Made by a program: the position numbers and the translations under genes | Notes under the pieces: generated by a model | Seen by the model: the letters and a program-made list of their open reading frames with translations, nothing else | Databases searched by the model: none | Told to the model about the DNA's origin: nothing | Shown: positions 7,210-15,398 of the stretch, piece after piece | How positions within the stretch are numbered: position 1 is the stretch's first letter | Layout of the letters: every line of letters begins with the position of its first letter | Origin: Clostridiaceae bacterium | GTDB lineage: Bacteria; Bacillota; Clostridia; DSM-8532 | Length of the DNA: 36,512 nt | Reading direction: 5' to 3' | Assembly (NCBI GenBank): GCA_012840245.1 | Contig: DULR01000046.1 | Span: 1 to 36,512 of the forward strand

Positions 7210-10023
7210 ATGTTTAAATCTTATTCAAGATCTGCTGCGGCGTTGCTGGCAATCATCACCATATTCGCATTCATGCTGGTCAACGCCTGTTACTCCGATG
7301 CGACTTCAGGCCCGATAAAGGGGGAAACAGCTGTGGGCGAGTTCTTTGATGATTTCAACTATTCCGACCCGAATGACGCCGAACTGGCAAAAATGGGATG
7401 GACAGTCAAGGAAAGCACTACTGAGGGTCCCGGCCCCATAGGTTGTTCATGGTCAAAAAGCAATGTAACGTTTATAAACGATCCTGCCATGGCAGGAAAC
7501 AAGCTGGCCAGGCTGACATCGACCACAGACGGGACCAACTCAGGTACAAGCCAGGCTGAGATCTTCCAGCAGAGAAAGTTCTATGAGGGTACATATGCGG
7601 CGAGAGTAAGATTCACTGACAGCCCCGTGTCAGGACCTGATGGCGACAGCATCGTCGAGACCTTTTTTGCCATAACTCCCCTTGAATATGATATGGATCC
7701 CAACTACTGCGAGTGTGATTTCGAATATATGCCAAACGGAGGCTGGGGGGATACCAGATGCTTCATGTACGAAACCACCTGGGAGACCTATCAGAATGAG
7801 CCATGGCAGTCTGTGAACACCACCGAATTCCAGTTCGAAAGCTTTGAGGGCTGGCACGAACTTTTGTTCACTGTCAAAAACGGCTATGTAAAATACTATA
7901 TAGACGGAAAGCTTGTCGCGTCGCACAGCGGCAAATACTATCCCGAGCATCCCATGAGCATCAATTTCAACCTCTGGTTCGTGAACGGCGGTCTGCTGGA
8001 TTCATCAGAGATCAGAAAATATGTCCAGGATATCGACTGGGTGTATTTTAAGGAATACGCCGAACTTTCCATCCAGCAGGTGAGAAAGGCAGTGCAGAAT
8101 TTCAGGAAAGATTCTGTTTCCCGAAAAGACACTGTTGAGCCCAAGACGGGATCTGTTCCTGCGCCGTGCACACTTATCTGCGACAGGGAGGTAAACACCG
8201 GTGATTATAAAATAACGATAACTATTCCGGCAGGCAATTCTGCCACCAGCCTGAGGCTGTACGAAAATGACGAACTGGTCATGGTCAAGAACTTCAAACC
8301 AGGTTCGAACAGGGAAAATAACTATTCATATGTAGTAAGAAACAAGGCAAAGGGAGATTATGTGTACAGGGCCGATCTTTCGAACGGGAACGGCACGCTT
8401 ATCGGAGAAGACCTGACCGTTAAGGTCACAGACATATTCTTTGACGATTTCATTTATTCCAAGATAACCGACAAAAACTTCTCAAAGATGGGATGGACCA
8501 TAAAAGAAAGCACGACAGACGGTCCCGGACCAATTGGATGCTCATGGACCAAGGAAAATGTGACCCTTGTGAACGATCCTGATATGAAGGGCAACAAAGT
8601 GGTAAGGCTGACTTCCATCACAGACGGTACGAACGCGGGAACGAGCCAGGGCGAAATATATCAGCAGAGGAAGTTCTATGAAGGAACATACGCAGCAAGG
8701 GTCAAATTTAACGACAGTCCCGACATCGGACCCGACGGGGACAGTATTGTTGAAACATTCTTTGCCATCACTCCTTTAAAATATGATATGGACCCTGATT
8801 ACTGCGAATGTGATTTTGAATATATGCCCAATGGTGGCTGGGGAGACCCAAACGGATTCATGTATGAAACCACATGGGAAACTTATCAGGGAGATCCATG
8901 GAATGCGGTCAACATCACTGAGTTCCAGTATCGGCGCTTCGAAGGCTGGCATACATTGGTTTTCACAGTAAAGGAAGGGGTCGTGAGGTATTATATAGAC
9001 GGAGATATAGTTGCTGAACACAGCGATAAATATTACCCTGAGCACCCGATGAGTATCAATTTCAACCTGTGGTTCGTCAACGGAGGCCTAATAGATTCGG
9101 ATGAGATCCGCGAATACACCGAAGACATCGATTGGGTGTTCTATGCCGAGGATGTCGTACTGACCTGTGAACAGGCCGAGGCCGCCGTAAGGAACTTCAG
9201 GGCATCGAATACTAAGAGAACAGATACCGTCAAACCTAAAGACGCCGGACTGATCCCCCAGGAATCTGCGGTATTAAGCGTTGACAGCCCCCAGAACAGC
9301 GGCGATTACAACATTCAGGTAACAGTTCCCGCCAACAGCAATGCAAGGGAACTGAAGCTGTACGAAAACGGCAGGCTTATCATGGTCAAACCGATCACAC
9401 CAGGCCTGCAGCAAGTCCAGACATTCAATTATCAGGCTCAGTCCAAACCGGTTATGACATATAAATACCAGGCTGATCTGTCAAATGAAAACGGCACGAA
9501 ATCGAGCCAGGAACTCGATGTTGAAGTAATGATCGGAGATTTTCCGGTAAATGTTGCGATAAACAAACCTGCTACAGGCGGTAACGGGCTTTATATCAAT
9601 CCCACTGCGCTCAACGACGGAGACAAAACAGCGGCTGAAGGCCATTATACAGGTGTCGGCGGTGAAGGATTGCAATGGGCTCAGATAGACTTCGGCAAAA
9701 GCTATGATGTCAACAAAATTGTAGTTTGGCATTATTATGCCGACGGAAGGATCGTACACGATCTGATAATCCAGCTTTCCAACGACCCGAATTTTGAGAC
9801 CGGCGTCGTGACAGTATTCAATAATGATACAGACAATTCTGCCGGGCTTGGTTCCGGGACCGACGAGGAATATGCTGAAACGCCTGAAGGTAAGACCATA
9901 GTGTTCGATACCGTAAACGCCAGATATGTAAGGCATTATCAAAACGGTGCTCTGAAGCCCGACGGGGAAGAAAGCCCGTATAACCAGATCGTCGAACTGG
10001 AAGTCTGGACAGCCGGGAAATAA
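7210..10023 (+). CDS. Probable lipoprotein with two tandem GH16 domains, Ig-like domains and F5/8C domain
   Basis: Surface glycoside hydrolase of 937 residues with two apparently complete catalytic domains. The ATG follows GGAGTGAGGAG. The N-terminal hydrophobic stretch ends in LVNAC, a possible lipobox with C27 (Asn at -2 is unusual), so it is likely membrane-anchored, unlike the first GH16 protein. GH16 unit A runs from F45 with catalytic strand E168-C-D170-F-E172. Unit B runs from F410 with E533-C-D535-F-E537. Each is followed by an Ig-like domain introduced by a short A-V-x-N-F-R motif. A discoidin-like F5/8C domain (about 778-937) closely matches that of the first GH16 protein. No CBM5/12 module is present. 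Substrate is probably the same glucan class; a related secreted GH16 group exists in Streptomyces as far as I recall. Confidence 0.9.
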   Translation: MFKSYSRSAAALLAIITIFAFMLVNACYSDATSGPIKGETAVGEFFDDFNYSDPNDAELAKMGWTVKESTTEGPGPIGCSWSKSNVTFINDPAMAGNKLARLTSTTDGTNSGTSQAEIFQQRKFYEGTYAARVRFTDSPVSGPDGDSIVETFFAITPLEYDMDPNYCECDFEYMPNGGWGDTRCFMYETTWETYQNEPWQSVNTTEFQFESFEGWHELLFTVKNGYVKYYIDGKLVASHSGKYYPEHPMSINFNLWFVNGGLLDSSEIRKYVQDIDWVYFKEYAELSIQQVRKAVQNFRKDSVSRKDTVEPKTGSVPAPCTLICDREVNTGDYKITITIPAGNSATSLRLYENDELVMVKNFKPGSNRENNYSYVVRNKAKGDYVYRADLSNGNGTLIGEDLTVKVTDIFFDDFIYSKITDKNFSKMGWTIKESTTDGPGPIGCSWTKENVTLVNDPDMKGNKVVRLTSITDGTNAGTSQGEIYQQRKFYEGTYAARVKFNDSPDIGPDGDSIVETFFAITPLKYDMDPDYCECDFEYMPNGGWGDPNGFMYETTWETYQGDPWNAVNITEFQYRRFEGWHTLVFTVKEGVVRYYIDGDIVAEHSDKYYPEHPMSINFNLWFVNGGLIDSDEIREYTEDIDWVFYAEDVVLTCEQAEAAVRNFRASNTKRTDTVKPKDAGLIPQESAVLSVDSPQNSGDYNIQVTVPANSNARELKLYENGRLIMVKPITPGLQQVQTFNYQAQSKPVMTYKYQADLSNENGTKSSQELDVEVMIGDFPVNVAINKPATGGNGLYINPTALNDGDKTAAEGHYTGVGGEGLQWAQIDFGKSYDVNKIVVWHYYADGRIVHDLIIQLSNDPNFETGVVTVFNNDTDNSAGLGSGTDEEYAETPEGKTIVFDTVNARYVRHYQNGALKPDGEESPYNQIVELEVWTAGK
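7342..8436 (+). repeat. Intragenic tandem repeat, unit A (GH16 + Ig)
   Basis: The unit begins at FFDDF (codon 45) and is 1095 bases, or 365 codons, long. The second copy begins at FFDDF in codon 410 (8437). The distance from the unit start to the catalytic Glu is the same in both (123 residues), so no net insertion or deletion separates the catalytic cores. Long stretches are identical in protein, for example around PNGGWGD and FNLWFVNGG. Confidence 0.85.
8437..9540 (+). repeat. Intragenic tandem repeat, unit B (GH16 + Ig)
   Basis: Second copy of the GH16 plus Ig unit, starting at codon 410 and ending near the VEVMIGD linker before the F5/8C domain. Its Ig part resembles that of the first GH16 protein (NTGNYTITVNVPANNSA there, NSGDYNIQVTVPANSNA here). 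Confidence 0.8.
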
Positions 10024-10050
10024 CACCGGGTTCATCATTTTTTGAGTCTA

Positions 10051-10111
10051 GGGGACGGAGGCTTTGACTCATTCTGGGTGGGAGCAAGAATGAGTCGAAG
10101 CCTCCGTCCCC
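10051..10111. repeat. Large intergenic hairpin repeat
   Basis: A 25-base left arm (10051-10075), beginning GGGGACGGAGGC, is complementary to 10087-10111 with a single G-T type mismatch and an 11-base loop. GGGACGG-type hairpins of this sort recur between genes in many Clostridia. It lies 27 bases after the GH16 stop and may also end that transcript. No transposase is present, so it would be mobilised in trans if at all. Confidence 0.7.
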
Positions 10112-10168
10112 AAAACTCAGAAGCGGAGGGATGTCGTAAACGAGCATATGAATCATATTGTCGTTTGT

Positions 10169-10210
10169 GCTCTTCGTCGCTTCGCTCCTCAGAATGACAA
10201 AGTAAGGCTA
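10169..10210. repeat. Dispersed intergenic repeat related to the one at the right end
   Basis: Positions 10188-10210, read on the minus strand, match 36107-36129 at 22 of 23 bases (core CCTTACTTTGTCAT). The adjoining GGAGCGAAGCGACGAAG is a variant of the GAGCGAAGCG repeat seen twice at the right end. The stretch 10112-10430 shows no supportable gene and appears to be repeat and scar sequence. Confidence 0.65.
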
Positions 10211-10432
10211 CGTAGCGGCACTTATTGGCTGTACTAATCAAATTGTGCAGAAGCATTGTCCACGACACGCAGCAAATGGATTTCAGTTATATAAAATATG
10301 GACTGAATTCATATGCCTGTTCATTAATGGTATATATCTGTCTGATTGCTCTGACTATTTTGCATATCTCTTATAACTTTGGTTTATATGATAGCCTTTG
10401 GCAGGCTGGTAAAATTTACTCATGGAAATCTT

Positions 10433-11296
10433 TTCAAAATAAAGGATGAAGGAAGATATGTTCCCGCTGTTTTGACCACTAAATACTCACTGCCTGCTCT
10501 GAAGAATGTGAGAGAAATGTACGAGCAGGGACTTATCGACAAGGATATCGCGCTTGTTAAAGGGCAGCAGGCTTATGACAAGTTTGCCTCAGGAAAAGCC
10601 GCAGCAATTCTTGTTGTGGGATACGGAAATATCAATAATCTGCTGCTGCCCCGATGGAAAGAGCTTCATCCCGACGTACCGCTGCTCGATGCGGTCAAGC
10701 GTGTAAAATATTTTCCCTCGACCGACGGAAACCGCTATTATTGCACGTTCAGAACATACTGGTCGGAAAGTTATTTCAGTTCGAATGTGGACGACAGAAA
10801 AATGGACAGGATCATGAGGATGTATGATTACCTGCTCCAGCCCGACACAAAGGAATTTTACCGCTTCGGTGTCAAGGGTGTTGACTATAAGAAAGAGGGA
10901 GACAAGATAATACCGCTCATAAGCAATGAAGAGCTTCTGAAGAAGCAGCCCGGTGCAGGTACGGTCGGAGCTCTCGTTGAGTTCGATGATCAATATCTGT
11001 ATGATCCCAACAACTTTACCATTGACCCGGCTATCAGGGAAGCTGCCGTAAAGGACCTTGAATATGCAAAATCAGTTACAAGGGAACCGGATTATGAAGT
11101 AAGGCTTACATATGTTTCAACACCGACTAAGGATAAGTTTACGATTTTCGATCATGATTTCATGCTCAACATCATGATGGGCAAAGAACCTGTAGAGAAG
11201 ATGTGGGAGGAACTGCTGAATGATTATGAAGCCAAAGGCCTGAGCAAGATGATCGAAGAGGTCAATGAGAAAGCCAGGGAAATGGGTCTGGATTAA
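10433..11296 (+). pseudogene. 5'-truncated ABC solute-binding protein gene
   Basis: Homology to the intact binding protein at 5405-6997 starts abruptly at FKIKDEGRY (matching YKWIKENGKY) and runs to the stop. Shared blocks include KFAxGKAAAIL, TKEFYRFGVKGVDY and DPNNxTxD. The first roughly 245 residues are missing, including signal peptide, lipobox and N-terminal lobe. The frame stays open a little further upstream, but nothing there resembles the family and no ribosome binding site precedes a start codon. The preserved 3' frame suggests a recent loss or a structurally constrained remnant. The neighbouring repeats at 10051-10210 mark the likely deletion junction. Confidence 0.8.
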
Positions 11297-11318
11297 ATGA
11301 CAGTGAGTTTTTCAAACA

Positions 11319-11348
11319 GAGGCCCGGGTGCTCTCCCGGGCTTCTTTT
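11319..11348 (+). terminator. Terminator after the truncated binding-protein gene
   Basis: GCCCGGG (11322-11328) pairs with CCCGGGC (11335-11341) around a 6-base loop, and TTCTTTT follows. It isolates the phosphorylase gene from the pseudogene. Confidence 0.7.
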
Positions 11349-11385
11349 ACTCATTGATACAAGATTTGCTGCAAAGGGGGATAAT

Positions 11386-14016
11386 ATGTTTTTTAAAACC
11401 ATCAATGAGATTTCCGAAAGATATAATGAGGCAATGAACGGCAAGGGACGAAGCAAACAGATGCCCGGCAACGTGTATTTTCTTGATGATCACCGTATCC
11501 TGTCCATACCTGACAGATCAACTGATTGCAGATATCCTTATGGATATGACGGATTCAATTTCTGGGCACATAGTTCGGGGTATATGTACTGCAATGACGG
11601 GCGCTTTTCGGTTTTTCCGAAGGCATCGGAAGGGCAGGAACCCAAAATTGCCTTTTTTGCAGGGTTCAGGCATTCAGACGATGATCATGAGGTTATATCG
11701 CTGCTGCCGGTACCCAGATTGAGGACCTTGAACATGACGGCAGTCAGATATACGGTTTTTTCAGGCTCATGCGCATATTACATAACCGAAGCGTGTGATA
11801 TGAGATTTTCTGTCAGAGTATTCCCTGACAAGGAAAATACTTTGCATTTTACTTTGGGAGCAGAAAACCTGTCACCGGAAGCCAGAAGGTTCTTCATATC
11901 TGCTTTTATAAACCCGTTTCTGCGCCATGATTTGTTTGAAGGCGCAGAAAACAGATGGTTCCGGGAGGTAAGGTTCATAAGATCCGTAACAGAAGACAAC
12001 GACCTGGGAAGCTTTATGATCAGGACCAACGAAGACCTGAGCAGGACAGAGTCGGTATCCAATATTGCGGCCTTATCAAGGCATATCACCTTTTACGGGA
12101 ACTGCAGAATGCTGTCCCATGAGGAAACCGCCTCCAGATATGAGTACGTTGGAGGTATAATGAATAATCTCAGCTATCCGGAGCCGTTGTACAGAGGGCA
12201 TCTGCCGGAAGGAAAGAATCGGTGCGCATTTACAGAGACAGGGGCAGCGGGGGACATAATCTGTCTTGATATGGGACCCGGCTCAGCGGTCAGGTATGAT
12301 TTGGAGCTCAAATACAGGACCCAATGCAAAGATGAGAAAGAAGCCGGATTTCTGTTCGCCAGACATTTGACTCCGACCGAGAAGGACGATCTTTCCGCAA
12401 GCCTTGAAAAAGAGGCCATTATGTCTTTCGAAAACCTGTCTGTTGAGTTTTCTGGCCCATCGGAAGGCCCTGTTGAAAGCGGGCTGCTGAACTCCTTCTT
12501 TTATCACCTGATGAAGCAGGTTAAATTCTGCTCGCTTATAAAAGGCTATGTTCAGCTTTCACCGCTTTCGATGATCGGAATAAGAGATGTTTTTCAGGCT
12601 TTGGAGGCATATATGTTCTGGGAGCCTTCGGCAGCGAAGAGAAAAATGCTTGAAGCTCTGAACTTCGTTCTGGAAGACGGAAGATGCCCGCGGCAGTATA
12701 CACTGCCTTTAAAAAAAGGGGCCCCCGCGTACATGGACCTGAGACCTTTCATAGACCAGGGGTCATGGGTCATATCAGCGGTATCGACATATCTCAAATT
12801 AACGGGAGATTTTGGATTTTTGACTGAATCATGCGGCTATTGCCTGGCTGATGAGGGTAAAGGCGTTGGGATAAGCAGCGGCAAAAGCGACAGTGTCCTT
12901 GACCATCTGATCAGGATAATGGATTATCTTCTGAGCAACAGGGATTTTGGACATACAGGACTGATAAAGGCCTTGTACGGAGACTGGAATGATGCTCTGG
13001 ACGGACTGGGCGTAAGCAGTGAAGAGGGCGTCGCCTTCGGGACAGGCGTCTCGGTCATGGCATCCCTCCATGTTTATCAAAACCTGGCTGAAATCATTGG
13101 CATCCTTGAAAAAGTGAATGAAGCACTGGATACCGGTGAGCATTATTTGGCAAAAATACCCATTTATTCGGAAGCAAGGAGCATTCTTGAAAGTAATATC
13201 CTCAAGTATGCAGTTGTCGAAGGCCTCAATGATGAAAAAAGAATAGTTCACGGCTGGGGAGACAAAAGGTCGTATCTGGTCGGCAGCTTTTGCGATCCTG
13301 ACGGAGAATCAAGATATAGCCTGACTTCGAATGCATTCTGGGTCCTGTCCGGTTTATATGAAAAAACCCCGGAAATGAAAAAGGTTATATTAAAGGCTTT
13401 TAAGAATTTGGATTCAAAATATGGATATAGAACTTTTGCCCCCCATTTCCCTCCCGATTGTCCCGGAGTGGGAAGAATACCCAAACTTCCAAAAGGTACA
13501 GCAGAAAACGGGGCTGTATACATACATGCTTCAACATTTGCAATAATGGCGCTTTTCAGAATGGGACTAGCCAGGGAGGCCTGGGACCAGATTTTCAGGA
13601 TCCTTCCCTTCACACACCGTAAGGTTTCCTGTTCTCCGTATGTAATGCCTAACTCATATGGCTGTAATGAAGAGCTTAACATCGACGGAGAGTCGATGAA
13701 TGACTGGCAGACCGGCAGTTCCAACGTTTTGTTCAAGATATTCATGAGATTTGTTTTCGGTATCGAGCCCGAACATGATTGCCTGATTATCCAGCCGGCA
13801 AACTGGTTTCCGTTTGAAGAACTCAGGGTGGATATAAAAATACGTTCATGTCTGTTGAGGTTAAGATATAAAAATACAGGAACAGGAAACAGAAAATTCT
13901 ATATCAACGGCAGATTATTCAAAGGGGAATATAACAAACATATTAAGACAGAATATATAAAAATACCCTGGAATCAGCTTGATATGCATACTTGTGACAT
14001 ATTGGCGGAAGACTGA
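11386..14016 (+). CDS. Glycoside phosphorylase of the GH94/GH149/GH161 group
   Basis: Cytoplasmic enzyme of 876 residues without a signal peptide, start preceded by AAAGGGGG. An N-terminal beta-rich region (about 1-330) is followed by an alpha/alpha-barrel region with the hallmark GDWNDALD; D536 in it matches the general acid Asp of GH94 enzymes. ENGAVYIHAS and DWQTGSSNVLFK, then GIEPEHDCLIIQP, correspond to the phosphate-site and C-terminal blocks of this group. Such enzymes split beta-linked oligosaccharides with phosphate to give a sugar 1-phosphate. With GH16 enzymes next door a beta-1,3- or mixed-linked gluco-oligosaccharide is a plausible substrate, but cellobiose-type or other specificities are not excluded. 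The family within the group cannot be settled by eye. Confidence 0.78.
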   Translation: MFFKTINEISERYNEAMNGKGRSKQMPGNVYFLDDHRILSIPDRSTDCRYPYGYDGFNFWAHSSGYMYCNDGRFSVFPKASEGQEPKIAFFAGFRHSDDDHEVISLLPVPRLRTLNMTAVRYTVFSGSCAYYITEACDMRFSVRVFPDKENTLHFTLGAENLSPEARRFFISAFINPFLRHDLFEGAENRWFREVRFIRSVTEDNDLGSFMIRTNEDLSRTESVSNIAALSRHITFYGNCRMLSHEETASRYEYVGGIMNNLSYPEPLYRGHLPEGKNRCAFTETGAAGDIICLDMGPGSAVRYDLELKYRTQCKDEKEAGFLFARHLTPTEKDDLSASLEKEAIMSFENLSVEFSGPSEGPVESGLLNSFFYHLMKQVKFCSLIKGYVQLSPLSMIGIRDVFQALEAYMFWEPSAAKRKMLEALNFVLEDGRCPRQYTLPLKKGAPAYMDLRPFIDQGSWVISAVSTYLKLTGDFGFLTESCGYCLADEGKGVGISSGKSDSVLDHLIRIMDYLLSNRDFGHTGLIKALYGDWNDALDGLGVSSEEGVAFGTGVSVMASLHVYQNLAEIIGILEKVNEALDTGEHYLAKIPIYSEARSILESNILKYAVVEGLNDEKRIVHGWGDKRSYLVGSFCDPDGESRYSLTSNAFWVLSGLYEKTPEMKKVILKAFKNLDSKYGYRTFAPHFPPDCPGVGRIPKLPKGTAENGAVYIHASTFAIMALFRMGLAREAWDQIFRILPFTHRKVSCSPYVMPNSYGCNEELNIDGESMNDWQTGSSNVLFKIFMRFVFGIEPEHDCLIIQPANWFPFEELRVDIKIRSCLLRLRYKNTGTGNRKFYINGRLFKGEYNKHIKTEYIKIPWNQLDMHTCDILAED

Positions 14017-14059
14017 GCAAATATCAGCCTAAAAGCCTATATTTTCTAGACTTGTAGAG

Positions 14060-14086
14060 TTGACATCAATAATGTTACAATAAAAT
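14060..14086 (+). promoter_or_regulatory. Possible promoter of the TPR membrane protein gene
   Basis: TTGACA (14060-14065) is followed after 15 bases by TAAAAT (14081-14086). The spacer is short for a SigA promoter, so this is a candidate only. The AT-rich gap 14017-14133 contains no other gene. Confidence 0.35.
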
Positions 14087-14133
14087 CAATGTCCGGGTTT
14101 ATTCTGGCAAATTGATTTTTCTGGAGGGGTGTT

Positions 14134-15324
14134 ATGCTGGATATTAATGAAGAATTATCCAAATTTGAATTTATTGATGTTGAAAAAGTTGAAGAAAAGA
14201 TTGGCAGAATACCCGATGATATGAAAAATGCAATCGAACTTTACAATAAAGCACTGGATGATCTGAGGAGCAATAATGAAGATATAGCAATAATAGCATT
14301 AAAAAAGGCCATCGCAATCTATCCGGCATTTTACGAAGCAATGAACCTTATGGGGATCTGCTTTTTGAAGTTGGATGATGAAGACAATGCCCGGCGCATG
14401 TTCAACAAAGTCATTCAGATGGATGATAACAGTATCCGGGCATCGAGGTATTTGGATCAACTGGACGGCAAAATCCCTTCAGAAGAGGCTAGTACAGGCA
14501 AATCAAAACGTCTGAGGAAAATCGCGGCAACAGCAGAGTGGATGAGAAGCGGGCTTTCTCCGGAGAAAAACAGCCCATATTATTTGAAATATATATTGGG
14601 GATCTTGATCGGCATACTTGCCATGTGTCTCGTTTGGATAATCGTTCCCGAGGGCAGTCCTGTAAAAATAGATCTTGGCGATCTTTTCAGGAAGAGCGCC
14701 GAGGCGTCCCCTGAAGTAAAGAAGCTTGAAGCCGAGAAGGCAGAGCTCACGACTCGTCTGAATGAAGCCAATGAAGCTTTGAAACAGGCAAATGATACAG
14801 AGAAGCAATTGCGGGATGAGATGGAAAAGTACATACATTGGAGCGCTATCTTTCGAAATCTTCAGAACCTGTATTGGGAGGAGCAATACAAGGAAGTTGT
14901 GATACAGGTTGAAAGGGATCTGGCAGGTCTTGAGATGCCCGAGGATATTGCGCTTGAAATCGAGACATTGATTAATAAATGCAAGCCCAGAGCAATATCA
15001 CAATTCTATGAATCGGCCAGATCCATATACAGATCCAATGCAAATGCCCGGTCTGTTGATGTGTACAAAGAAGCTGCCGACGAATTCAGGATGGCTATAA
15101 GCATTCTGGATGAAATGGATTCTAAGCCGAGCATAGCGGTTGATGTTTATTACTATGGAGGTAAGGCCATAGCGCTTTCTCAGTATCCTTCCAAAGAAGC
15201 TGCAGAAGAAGAAGCTAAAAGATGCTTCAATGCAGTGATCGAAATTGCACCAAGATCAGAAATGGCTTCATATGCCCGGTCGAGGATAAGAGATATTGAT
15301 GAGGGCAGGACAATAAAACACTAG
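14134..15324 (+). CDS. Membrane-anchored TPR/coiled-coil protein, function unknown
   Basis: Protein of 396 residues with start after TGGAGGGG. Residues about 30-105 carry TPR-like helices (AIELYNKALDDL, AIIALKKAIAIYPAFYEAMNLMG, ARRMFNKVIQMD). A basic stretch and one membrane segment (about 149-170) follow. After it comes a Lys/Glu-rich coiled coil (about 190-230) and a second helical repeat region ending in CFNAVIEIAPRSEMASYARSRI. The N-terminal half has no signal peptide and is probably cytoplasmic, with the coiled coil outside, by the positive-inside rule (KRLRK before the membrane segment). It resembles scaffold proteins; no enzyme motif is seen. It ends at a bidirectional terminator and is probably monocistronic. 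Confidence 0.75.
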   Translation: MLDINEELSKFEFIDVEKVEEKIGRIPDDMKNAIELYNKALDDLRSNNEDIAIIALKKAIAIYPAFYEAMNLMGICFLKLDDEDNARRMFNKVIQMDDNSIRASRYLDQLDGKIPSEEASTGKSKRLRKIAATAEWMRSGLSPEKNSPYYLKYILGILIGILAMCLVWIIVPEGSPVKIDLGDLFRKSAEASPEVKKLEAEKAELTTRLNEANEALKQANDTEKQLRDEMEKYIHWSAIFRNLQNLYWEEQYKEVVIQVERDLAGLEMPEDIALEIETLINKCKPRAISQFYESARSIYRSNANARSVDVYKEAADEFRMAISILDEMDSKPSIAVDVYYYGGKAIALSQYPSKEAAEEEAKRCFNAVIEIAPRSEMASYARSRIRDIDEGRTIKH

Positions 15325-15337
15325 GTCATTATGAAAC

Positions 15338-15369
15338 AAAAGAGGTTGCCATTATTGACAACCTCTTTT
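15338..15369. terminator. Bidirectional terminator between convergent genes
   Basis: AAAAGAGGTTG (15338-15348) pairs perfectly with CAACCTCTTTT (15359-15369). The A-run on one side and T-run on the other let it serve both the TPR gene and the phosphofructokinase gene. Confidence 0.8.
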
Positions 15370-15398
15370 ATATTTGCTTTTTATAATATTTGATAATA

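Noticed and set aside
7941-9060. Minus-strand frames opposite the tandem GH16 domains, two of which are alike
   Set aside because: They resemble each other only because the plus-strand domains are duplicated.
10225-10449. A 74-residue frame with a hydrophobic stretch between the repeat region and the binding-protein fragment
   Set aside because: No ribosome binding site, no family resemblance, and it runs through the likely deletion junction in a different frame from the pseudogene.
10379-11296. The binding-protein fragment as a full functional gene of 305 residues
   Set aside because: It lacks a signal peptide, lipobox and the N-terminal lobe needed for ligand capture, and has no translation start signal.
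13248-13745. A 165-residue minus-strand frame inside the phosphorylase gene
   Set aside because: Same reason: it mirrors conserved phosphorylase blocks, and the plus-strand product is clearly recognisable.
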